64,000 nucleotides of DNA from a bacterium (GTDB lineage Bacteria; Desulfobacterota; Binatia; HRBIN30; CADEER01), in contig JAHBUY010000002.1 in assembly GCA_019637795.1 (NCBI GenBank), positions 496,001-560,000 of the forward strand, in the 5' to 3' direction. The number at the start of each line of letters is the position of its first letter. The first letter of the stretch is position 1. A model generated the notes under the pieces. That model was not told where the DNA came from and did not search any database. It worked only from the letters and a program-made list of their open reading frames with translations. Of this stretch, positions 57,542-64,000 are shown one piece after another. The translations under genes were made by a program, and so were the position numbers.

Positions 57542-57570
57542 GCTATAGCGGGGGTTTACACGCAAGTCAA
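57542..57570 (-). promoter_or_regulatory. sigma-70 promoter for bactofilin (and possibly atp genes)
   Basis: On the minus strand TTGACT (complement of 57565-57570), 17 bases, TATAGC (complement of 57542-57547) matches the sigma-70 consensus in 5/6 and 4/6 positions with ideal spacing. A start near 57535 leaves a leader of about 40 bases to the bactofilin ATG at 57494. It is the best sigma-70 promoter I found in the window. Confidence 0.75.
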
Positions 57571-57658
57571 AACGGGGTCGCTCTCCCTCGGGGTCCGCCG
57601 CGAGCGGCTGCGGCGCGCCGCCGAGACTCGGCCGAGACACCCCGCCTCGCGGCGCGAT

Positions 57659-58513
57659 TCAGCGCGCCCCGAGGCGCGTCAACAACCCGTCCAACTCGTC
57701 GAGCGAGAAGTACTCGATGACGATGCGGCCGGAGCCGTCGCTGCGATGGCGCAGATGCACCCGCGTCGCCAGCGCCCGCGCCAGATCCGCCTCGGCGGCG
57801 CGCCGTTCGATGTCGTCCTCCGGCGCGCGCCGACGCTCGCGCACCAGCCGCTCGGTGTCGCGCACCGAGAGCTTGCGGCTCGCCGCCTCGCGCGCCAGCG
57901 CCGCCTGCGCCGAGGTGGACTCGAGCGCCAGCAGGCTGCGACCGTGACCAGCCGACAGCTCACCCGATTCGAGCTGCGCCAGCACGGACGGGGGGAGCTG
58001 CAATAGACGAATGCTGTTTGTTACAGCAGAACGTGTTTTGCCCACGCGCGCGGCGATCTGTTCCTGCGACAGATCGAATTCGTCTCCGAGCCGCTTGTAG
58101 GCGCGGGCCTCTTCGACCGGGTTGAGATTCTCTCGCTGCAGGTTCTCGATCAGCGCCAATTCGAGGGCTTCGATGTCGTCGGCGTCGCGGAGCGAGATCG
58201 GCACCCGCTCGAGGCCGGCGCGCTGGGCGGCGCGGAGGCGGCGTTCGCCGGCGATCAACTGGTAGCCGTTGCCGGCCGGCCGGACGAGCAGAGGCTGGAG
58301 CAGGCCCTTCTCGCGGATCGAGGCCGCGAGCTCTTCGATCGCGACCTCGTCGAAGATCTCGCGCGGTTGGTAGGGATTGGGGACGATCGAGCTGATGGCG
58401 GCGGTCCGCTCCGATTCCGCAGGCGTCCGAGTGCGGTCCGGCGTCGCTTGAGCCGCGCCGGGAATCAGCGCGCCGAGCCCCCGCCCGAGGCCGCGTTTAC
58501 GAAGGTCGTTCAT
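57659..58513 (-). CDS. parB: chromosome-partitioning protein ParB
   Basis: 284 residues. The N-terminal CTPase domain has NPYQPREIF, KGLLQPLLVRPAGNGYQLIAGERRLRAAQ (short parts) and ENLQRENLNPVEEA; the central HTH has LSQEQIAARVGKTRSAVTNSIRLL and a SAGHGRSLLAL stretch, and a C-terminal dimer domain follows. It loads and spreads at parS. The ATG at 58513 has AGGAGAG upstream and overlaps the parA 3' end by 17 bases. The cognate parS-like sites are at 59427-59480. Confidence 0.96.
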   Translation of the reverse strand: MNDLRKRGLGRGLGALIPGAAQATPDRTRTPAESERTAAISSIVPNPYQPREIFDEVAIEELAASIREKGLLQPLLVRPAGNGYQLIAGERRLRAAQRAGLERVPISLRDADDIEALELALIENLQRENLNPVEEARAYKRLGDEFDLSQEQIAARVGKTRSAVTNSIRLLQLPPSVLAQLESGELSAGHGRSLLALESTSAQAALAREAASRKLSVRDTERLVRERRRAPEDDIERRAAEADLARALATRVHLRHRSDGSGRIVIEYFSLDELDGLLTRLGAR

Positions 58514-59300
58514 CGGTCTCTCCTGGTGAGCCCTCTTCGCCCTGCTGCGCGGCGATCAGCTCGCGCGCCAGGTCGAGGTACGCCTGCGCGCCCTTTGACG
58601 CGGGGTCGTACAGAGCGGCCGGCATTCCGTGGCTCGGCGATTCGCTCAGGCGAACGTTGCGGGGGATCACGGTGCGAAACACCCGATCCGGAAAGTGTCG
58701 GCGCACCTCGTCCGAGACCTGGTGCGAGAGGCTGTTGCGGGTGTCGAACATGGTCAGAACGATGCCGTCGATTGCCAGGTCGCGGTTGAGCCCCTCGCGG
58801 ATCAGCTCGACCGTCTCCAGCAGCGCGCTCAGGCCCTCGAGCGCGTAGTACTCGCACTGCAGGGGAATGACGATCGCGTCCGCGGCGGTCAGGCCGTTCA
58901 AGGTCAGGAGTCCGAGCGACGGCGGGCAATCGATGATGATGAAGTCGAACTGGTCGCGAACCGACGCCAGTGCTTCGGCAAGCCGGAACTCGCGACGCGG
59001 CGCCGATACGAGCTCGACCTCGGCACCGACCAGATCGCGATGAGCCGGGATGAGGTCGAGCGAGCTCACCTGTGTGGCGATCTTTGTCTCCTCGGCGCGC
59101 CGCTCGCCGAGGAGCAGATCGTAGGTGGTGGGGCCCTCGCTGTCCCGCAGGCCGAGCCCGCTCGAGGCATTGCCCTGCGGGTCGAGATCCACCAGCAGGA
59201 CGCGTCGTTCCTGCAGGGCGAGACTGGTGGCGAGATTCACCGCGGTGGTCGTCTTGCCGACGCCGCCCTTCTGGTTCGCCACACAGATGATCCGCCCCAC
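58497..59300 (-). CDS. parA: chromosome-partitioning ATPase ParA
   Basis: 267 residues from a GTG at 59300. The deviant Walker A is KGGVGKTT (11-18); LVDLDPQGNAS and IIDCPPSLGLLTLN are the other Soj/ParA signatures. It drives segregation of ParB-parS complexes. GAGG lies five bases upstream of the chosen GTG; another GTG two codons before would sit on it. Transcribed with parB. Confidence 0.97.
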   Translation of the reverse strand: MGRIICVANQKGGVGKTTTAVNLATSLALQERRVLLVDLDPQGNASSGLGLRDSEGPTTYDLLLGERRAEETKIATQVSSLDLIPAHRDLVGAEVELVSAPRREFRLAEALASVRDQFDFIIIDCPPSLGLLTLNGLTAADAIVIPLQCEYYALEGLSALLETVELIREGLNRDLAIDGIVLTMFDTRNSLSHQVSDEVRRHFPDRVFRTVIPRNVRLSESPSHGMPAALYDPASKGAQAYLDLARELIAAQQGEEGSPGETDERPS

Positions 59301-59426
59301 GCGCACCTCGATCGCCGCGACGTCGCTAGCACAGGTGGCCCTTGCACACCAGAAATGCGCTGGGAACCAGTGCCGCAGATCACTCCGGTCGCCCTCCACC
59401 GGCGCCTTGAGCGTGCCCCAGGAGGA

Positions 59427-59442
59427 TGTTCCACGAGAAACC
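59427..59442. promoter_or_regulatory. parS-like site 1 (degenerate)
   Basis: TGTTCCACGAGAAACC matches the parS consensus TGTTNCACGTGAAACA at all but two positions (A for the central T and C at the end). It lies 127 bases upstream of parA. The palindrome is broken, so binding may be weaker than at site 2. Confidence 0.65.
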
Positions 59443-59494
59443 TGACGGTGAAACAGGGGGCAACCGTTCCACGTGAAACTTGACAGTGAAACAG
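59428..59494 (+). repeat. two 29-base direct repeats containing the parS sites
   Basis: The units at 59428-59456 and 59466-59494 start GTTCCACG and end GTGAAACAG and differ at three of 29 positions; the period is 38 bases. Each unit includes a parS core and an additional GTGAAACAG half-site. A TTGACA at 59480-59485 within the second copy could serve as a -35 for the gene downstream, but a good -10 is missing. Confidence 0.8.
59465..59480. promoter_or_regulatory. parS site 2
   Basis: CGTTCCACGTGAAACT contains the full GTTCCACGTGAAAC core of parS; only the two outermost bases differ from the consensus. It is 165 bases upstream of parA and 37 bases before the LAGLIDADG-like gene. ParB should load here. 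Confidence 0.85.
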
Positions 59495-59516
59495 CGCCGG
59501 AGTTAGGTCGGCGCCC

Positions 59517-59843
59517 ATGGAGATCAGCGAACGGGATGCAGGGTTCGTGATCGGTCTACTGCTTGGCGAGGGCCACTTCGGTGGCGACGGGCGCCAGCCG
59601 CAGGTGACCCTGCGCATGCATACCAAGCATGAGCGACTCTTCCGCTGGCTGGAACGGACCCTGCCGGGCGGACGCCTCTACGGTCCATATACCCACGGCG
59701 GGCGAAGCTACTTCCAGTGGATGATCCGTGGCGCTGCGCTTCGCGAAGAGTTGCTGCCGATCATCGACCGCAACCGGGATCTCCTGGACGAGCACACGGA
59801 GAGCCGCTACGCGGCGATGTGCGAGCGATACGGGCTCAGGTAG
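59517..59843 (+). CDS. small LAGLIDADG homing-endonuclease-like protein
   Basis: 108 residues. Residues 10-21 read FVIGLLLGEGHF, a single LAGLIDADG-type motif with the metal-binding acid (Glu19) in the last helical turn, followed by beta-strand-like VTLRMHTKHERLFRWLERTL and GRSYFQWMIRGAALREELL, as in single-motif members that act as dimers. It is shorter than active single-motif endonucleases (about 160), so it may be minimal, inactive or a DNA-binding relict. No intron or intein is apparent. It is opposite in strand to parA and rsmG, and its stop overlaps the end of rsmG by eight bases. Confidence 0.7.
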   Translation: MEISERDAGFVIGLLLGEGHFGGDGRQPQVTLRMHTKHERLFRWLERTLPGGRLYGPYTHGGRSYFQWMIRGAALREELLPIIDRNRDLLDEHTESRYAAMCERYGLR

Positions 59844-60459
59844 GACGGCGCTGCTCGAAGAGAAGGGTCCGGGGCGTACCGTCCGGAAGCGTGTAATCGA
59901 CGCGTCTCGCGCCGGCTGGGACGGCGGCGCTGGCGGCCCGCATTGCCAGCAGTTGCCCATGCGGGCGCAGAAAGGGCCGCGACAGTTCGCGCAACAGCAC
60001 CAGGTCGCCAAGGGCGCGGGACGTAGCCAGGTCGTAGGCGCCGCGCTGGTCCTGCTCCGCCGCCATCACCTCGATGCGAGCGTGCATCGGTCGGGCGTTG
60101 CCGAGACTGGCAACCCGGCAGACCTCCTCGAGAAACGAGACCTTCTTGCCCCGGGCCTCGATGAGGGTCACCCGCGCCCCTGGGCATACCATGGCGATCA
60201 CCAGTCCCGGAAAGCCGGCGCCGCTCCCCAGATCGACGATGGCGGAGGCATCGCGGCAATGCGCGGCCGCGAACAGCGAGTCGGCCAGGTGCTTGTTGAG
60301 CAACAGGTCGACGTCCTCGGCGGAGCCGACCAGTGAAACCCTTCGATTCCACAGCCGCAGGAGATCGACATAGGCGCGCAGCGCATCGACATGCGCCTCG
60401 TTCAGCTCGAATCCGGTGCTCCGGCGCGTCCAGTCCCGCAGCGCCTGCCAGTCGGCCAC
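59836..60459 (-). CDS. rsmG: 16S rRNA (guanine527-N7)-methyltransferase
   Basis: 207 residues. The SAM motif VDLGSGAGFPGLVIA and the sequence around it (HLADSLFAA before, TLIEARGKKVSFLEEV after) are diagnostic of RsmG/GidB. It methylates G527 of 16S rRNA. The GTG at 60459 has GGAG six bases upstream. The stop is 16 bases after the mnmG stop region, so it is part of the mnmE-mnmG-rsmG block. Confidence 0.95.
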   Translation of the reverse strand: MADWQALRDWTRRSTGFELNEAHVDALRAYVDLLRLWNRRVSLVGSAEDVDLLLNKHLADSLFAAAHCRDASAIVDLGSGAGFPGLVIAMVCPGARVTLIEARGKKVSFLEEVCRVASLGNARPMHARIEVMAAEQDQRGAYDLATSRALGDLVLLRELSRPFLRPHGQLLAMRAASAAVPAGARRVDYTLPDGTPRTLLFEQRRPT

Positions 60460-60475
60460 GAGTGCTCCGGCGATC

Positions 60476-62392
60476 TCAGGCGGCGCCGATCCGGCGCAGA
60501 TGGATCGACAGCAGCGACACGGCGGCGGGAGTAACGCCGGCGACCCGCGACGCCTGGCCGAGCGAGCGCGGACGGAGGACCGACAGTCGCTCCCGCACCT
60601 CGCGCGACAGGCCGGGAATGGTGTCGTAGTCGAAGGCGTCGGGAATCCGCGCATCTTCCATGCGGGCGGCGCGGCGGATGGCGTCGTTCTGGCGGTCGAC
60701 GTATCCGGCGTACTTGATCGCGACTTCAACCTGGGCCGCCGCATCGGGCGCCGGCAGCGGCGGCGCCTCGTTCAGGAGGCTCCAGACGCCCGCCAGATCG
60801 AGCTCGGGGCGCCGCAGCAACTGGGCGAAGGAGCAGGGCAGGCGGAGCGGCGTCGAGCCCAGGGCTTCGACCCGGCGGTTCAGCTCCGCCGTCGGTGTAG
60901 CCACCGTTGTCTGCAGCAACTCGATGGCGCGTTCGATCGCCGCCCTCTTCGCCAGCGTGCGCGCCCAGTCGGGCTCGTCGACCGCGCCCGCCCGACGGCC
61001 GATCTCGCGCAACCGCAGGTCGGCGTTGTCCTCGCGCAGCAGCAGGCGATGCTCGGCGCGCGAGGTGAACATGCGATACGGCTCGCCGCCGACGCCGCGC
61101 AGGACCAGATCGTCGATGAGCACGCCAATGTATGCCTGCTCGCGGCGCAGCACCAGCGGCGGCTCGCCGCGTAGGCTGAGCGCGGCATTGATGCCGGCCA
61201 TCAGCCCCTGCGCCGCGGCCTCCTCGTAGCCGGTCGTGCCGTTGATCTGCCCGGCGTGGTAGAGGCCGCCGACCAGCTTGGTCTCCAGCGACGGCCAGAG
61301 CTGGGTCGGGTCGACGTAATCGTACTCGATCGCATAGCCGGGCCGCATGATGGCCGCGTCCTCCAGCCCGGGGATCGAACGCACCATCGCCGTCTGCACA
61401 TCCAACGGCAGGCTGGTCGAGAGGCCGTTGGGATAGATCTCGACCGTGTCGAGCCCCTCGGGCTCGAGAAAGATCTGGTGCCGCTCCTTGTCGGCGAAGC
61501 GGACGACCTTGTCCTCGATCGAGGGGCAGTAGCGCGGCCCGCGGCTCGAGATGCGGCCGCTGTACATCGCCGAGCGATCGAGCGCGCCGCGCACGATCTC
61601 GTGCGTGCGCGCGGTCGTGTAGGTGATGTGGCAGGGGACCTGCTGCTGAGGGATGCGTTCGGTGGCGAACGAAAACGGCCGCGGCGGATCGTCGCCCGGC
61701 TGGACTTCCAGGCGGTCGAAGTCGATGGTGCGCGCGTCCAGACGCGGGCAGGTTCCCGTCTTCAGACGGCCGACGCGGAAGCCCAGCCCGGCGAGTTGCT
61801 CGCTGAGTCCGCGGGCCGCGAAATCACCCGCCCGCCCCGCGGCGCTGCTGCGCAGGCCGACGTGGATGAGACCGTTGAGGAAGGTGCCGGTGGTGAGGAT
61901 GACGCGCTGCGTCAGGATGGTCTCGCCGAGCTCGGTCTCGACGCCGGCGACGCGCCCGCCGTCGATCAGCAAGGCGACGACGCTCGCCTGGTAGACGGAG
62001 AGCGACGGCGCCGTCTCGAGCCGCGTCTTCATGCGATCGCGGTATCGGCGCTTGTCCGCCTGGGCGCGCGAGGCGCGCACTGCCGGGCCCTTGCGGGTGT
62101 TGAGCTGGCGGAACTGGATGCCGGTCTCGTCGATCGCCCGCGCCATCTCGCCGCCGAGCGCGTCGATCTCCTTCACCAGGTGGCCCTTGCCGATGCCGCC
62201 GATCGCCGGATTGCATGACATCTGGCCGATGTGGTCGAGGTTGAGCGTCAGCAGCGCGGTCGCGCAGCCCATGCGCGAGGCGGCGAGCGCCGCCTCGATG
62301 CCGGCGTGGCCGGCGCCGACCACGACGACGTCGAACGGCGTCGCGCGCGCCCGCGGCGCGCTGCCGGATGGGTCGATCGGAAAAGGGGTCAT
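60476..62392 (-). CDS. mnmG: tRNA uridine 5-carboxymethylaminomethyl modification enzyme, large subunit
   Basis: 638 residues. FAD-binding [10 protein letters not shown] (26-35), the conserved Cys60 in [15 protein letters not shown] and catalytic Cys289 in RYCPSIEDK are present. With MnmE it modifies wobble uridines of tRNA. The ATG at 62392 overlaps the stop of the small mnmE-like fragment (ATGA). Confidence 0.97.
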   Translation of the reverse strand: MTPFPIDPSGSAPRARATPFDVVVVGAGHAGIEAALAASRMGCATALLTLNLDHIGQMSCNPAIGGIGKGHLVKEIDALGGEMARAIDETGIQFRQLNTRKGPAVRASRAQADKRRYRDRMKTRLETAPSLSVYQASVVALLIDGGRVAGVETELGETILTQRVILTTGTFLNGLIHVGLRSSAAGRAGDFAARGLSEQLAGLGFRVGRLKTGTCPRLDARTIDFDRLEVQPGDDPPRPFSFATERIPQQQVPCHITYTTARTHEIVRGALDRSAMYSGRISSRGPRYCPSIEDKVVRFADKERHQIFLEPEGLDTVEIYPNGLSTSLPLDVQTAMVRSIPGLEDAAIMRPGYAIEYDYVDPTQLWPSLETKLVGGLYHAGQINGTTGYEEAAAQGLMAGINAALSLRGEPPLVLRREQAYIGVLIDDLVLRGVGGEPYRMFTSRAEHRLLLREDNADLRLREIGRRAGAVDEPDWARTLAKRAAIERAIELLQTTVATPTAELNRRVEALGSTPLRLPCSFAQLLRRPELDLAGVWSLLNEAPPLPAPDAAAQVEVAIKYAGYVDRQNDAIRRAARMEDARIPDAFDYDTIPGLSREVRERLSVLRPRSLGQASRVAGVTPAAVSLLSIHLRRIGAA

Positions 62393-62610
62393 GTATCGAG
62401 AGGACGTTTGCGGACGATGGCGGCGACCGCGTGATCGCGGGTCACCGCCCCGATGTGCTCCAGCGCCGCGTGCAAATCAACGCCGCTCGGAACCGACAGC
62501 CGATGAATGGGGTGCGCGCACGTCCGCGCTGGCGTTCCCGAAGGCCCGATGTGGCAGCGAGCCCGGCAGGCCAACGGCCCGGCGCATTCAGCGGTGGTGG
62601 GCTGATCCAT
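62389..62610 (-). pseudogene. duplicated 3' end of mnmE (decayed fragment)
   Basis: A 73-codon frame (ATG at 62610, 20 bases after the mnmE stop) ends with [23 protein letters not shown]..., very close to [21 protein letters not shown] near the end of MnmE. The nucleotide match between 62440-62481 and 62694-62735 is 36 of 42 bases; four of the six changes are synonymous. The MnmE C-terminal CxGK motif is missing. The part before has five Cys and His residues (CAGPLACRARCHIG, then CAHPIH) and no recognisable origin. Its TGA overlaps the mnmG ATG. It is most simply a partial tandem duplication; expression is not excluded. Confidence 0.65.
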
Positions 62611-62630
62611 GACGTCTGGCGGCGGCACCG

Positions 62631-63980
62631 TCACTTGCCGAGGCAGAACTCGCGGAAGACGGCGTCGAGGACGTCGTCGCTGGTGACCGCGCCGGTCACC
62701 GTGCCGATGTGCTCCAGCGCGGCCTGCAGATCCACGGCGACGAGCTCCGGGGGCAGGCCGGCGAGCCGCGCCGCATCCGCGGCGGCGAGGCTCGTGGCGA
62801 CGCGTGCGAGCGCCTCGCGCTGGCGCATGCTGGTGAGCGGCGGCACGTTGTCGGCCCATTGCACGCCGGCCTGGGCGAGGATGGCCTGACGCAACGCGTC
62901 GAGGCCGCGCGCGGTGGTCGCCGAGACGCGGAGGCAGCGGTGGGCGGCCGCGGCCGCGGCCTCGTCCGCGGCCGACCACGCCGAGGGCAGGTCGCTCTTG
63001 TTGAGCACGGCGATGGCATGGTCGCGGCCGAGCAGGGCGGCCTGATCGGCGAACGGCCGCGCCGTGTCGAGCACCACCAGGACGAGGTCGGCGGCGGCGG
63101 CGGCGTCCGCGGCGCGCGCGACGCCGAGCCGCTCGGCGGCGTCGGCGGCATCGCGCAGCCCGGCGGTGTCGATGAGCGTCACCGGGACGCCGTCGAGGTC
63201 GACCATCGCCTCGATCACGTCGCGCGTCGTGCCAGGCTCGGGGGTGACGATGGCGCGTTCGGCGCCGAGCAGGGCGTTGAGCAGGCTGGACTTGCCGGCG
63301 TTCGGACGGCCGCTGAGGGCGACCCGCAGGCCGCGCCGCAGCAACTCGCCGCGAGCGGCGGTGGCGAGCAGGGTGGCGACCGCGAGGCGCGCCGCCGCCA
63401 GGTCGTCCGCCAGCACGGCGGGATCGAGCCCGACGTCCTCGTCGCCGAAGTCGAGCAGCGCCTCGACGTGCGCCTTGGCGCGCACCAGGCGCGCGCGGAT
63501 GCCGCCGAGGTGCGCCGAGAGCGCGCCGCCCAACTGCGCCGCCGCCGTCGTCGCGGCGTCCGCGGTGCGCGCCGTGACCAGCGCCATCACGGCCTCGGCC
63601 TGGGTGAGGTCGAGGCGGCCGTTGAGGAAGGCGCGTTTGGTGAACTCGCCCGCCAGCGCCGGCCGCGCGCCGCACGCCAGGACCGCTCCCAGCACCTGTT
63701 CGAGCACCACCGGGCTGCCGTGGCAGTGGAGCTCGAGCACGTCCTCGCCGGTGTAACTGCGCGGCGCGCGCATCAGCACCGCCATCCCTTCATCGACCGC
63801 GGTGCCGTCGGCGCAGACCCGGCCGGCGTAGAGCCGATGCGATCGCCACGCCCCGGCGCTGCGGCGGCGAAAGACCGCGTCGGCGATGGCGGGCGCGTCC
63901 GGCCCACTGACGCGCACGATGCCGATGCCGCCCGGTCCGGGCGGCGTCGCGATCGCGGCGATGGTGTCGGGTACGTACAT
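62631..63980 (-). CDS. mnmE: tRNA modification GTPase
   Basis: 449 residues. The N-terminal folate-binding domain begins [25 protein letters not shown]; the G domain has G1 GRPNAGKS (224-231), GTTRD, DTAGLRD and NKSD; the C-terminus ends in Cys446-Leu-Gly-Lys, the catalytic motif. It works with MnmG. Alanine-rich compared with most homologues. The ATG at 63980 is 20 bases from the window end. Confidence 0.97.
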   Translation of the reverse strand: MYVPDTIAAIATPPGPGGIGIVRVSGPDAPAIADAVFRRRSAGAWRSHRLYAGRVCADGTAVDEGMAVLMRAPRSYTGEDVLELHCHGSPVVLEQVLGAVLACGARPALAGEFTKRAFLNGRLDLTQAEAVMALVTARTADAATTAAAQLGGALSAHLGGIRARLVRAKAHVEALLDFGDEDVGLDPAVLADDLAAARLAVATLLATAARGELLRRGLRVALSGRPNAGKSSLLNALLGAERAIVTPEPGTTRDVIEAMVDLDGVPVTLIDTAGLRDAADAAERLGVARAADAAAAADLVLVVLDTARPFADQAALLGRDHAIAVLNKSDLPSAWSAADEAAAAAAHRCLRVSATTARGLDALRQAILAQAGVQWADNVPPLTSMRQREALARVATSLAAADAARLAGLPPELVAVDLQAALEHIGTVTGAVTSDDVLDAVFREFCLGK

Positions 63981-64000
63981 GCGCTGAAGGGCCTACACGC

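Overview
The window is a very GC-rich (around 70% by eye) Gram-negative chromosomal segment that carries the replication-origin neighbourhood. The core markers are dnaA-dnaN-gyrB-gyrA, mnmE-mnmG-rsmG-parA-parB with parS-like sites, and an F-type ATP synthase encoded in two separate blocks. Lipoproteins, an MMPL/RND-type exporter, a Bat (Bacteroides aerotolerance-like) operon and a sigma-54 activator point to a diderm. A secreted hydrolase with paired EF-hand/dockerin-like cysteine repeats, plus a DUF3604 lipoprotein beside a parvulin, recalls uncultured deltaproteobacterial-type lineages such as Binatota. That placement is inference and not proven here. No rRNA, tRNA, insertion sequence or CRISPR array was seen.

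Layout. 0-10.3 kb: end of a MoxR ATPase, a strong terminator, then DUF58-BatA-BatB/C-BatD/E followed by a histidine kinase and an NtrC-family regulator. A sigma-54-like promoter and an upstream dyad lie before the DUF58 gene. 10.3-16 kb: M20 amidohydrolase, HEAT-repeat membrane protein, a single-domain response regulator, and a divergent RND exporter ending in a cyclic-nucleotide-binding domain. 15.9-21.8 kb: leuC-leuD, a large inverted repeat, DUF971, sulfotransferase-like, TPR and solute-binding-type lipoprotein genes, and a second ParB-like gene. 21.9-25 kb: leftward hemL-atpZ-atpI-atpB-atpE, ended by a terminator. 25-33.3 kb: dnaA, dnaN, gyrB, gyrA (no recF between dnaN and gyrB), with DnaA-box-like motifs on both sides of dnaA and an AT-rich tract before dnaN.

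33.3-50.8 kb is accessory: SH3 lipoprotein, LOG protein, DUF255 thioredoxin-fold protein, nitroreductase, EF-hand hydrolase, NhaD-like antiporter, PhoX-like protein, O-methyltransferase, parvulin plus DUF3604 pair, spermidine-synthase-like methyltransferase fold, and a four-gene metal (Zn/Mn type) ABC transporter operon. 50.9-57.5 kb: leftward bactofilin-atpF'-atpF-atpH-atpA-atpG-atpD-atpC with a good sigma-70 promoter before the bactofilin gene. 57.6-64 kb: parB-parA, two parS-like sites in tandem repeats, a small LAGLIDADG-type protein, rsmG, mnmG, a decayed copy of the mnmE 3' end, and mnmE.

The most unusual items are the possible sigma-54 control of the Bat operon by its neighbouring two-component system, the LAGLIDADG-like gene inserted beside parS, the duplicated mnmE tail whose stop overlaps the mnmG start, the exporter-cNMP-domain fusion, and an orphan ParB paralogue downstream of atpE.
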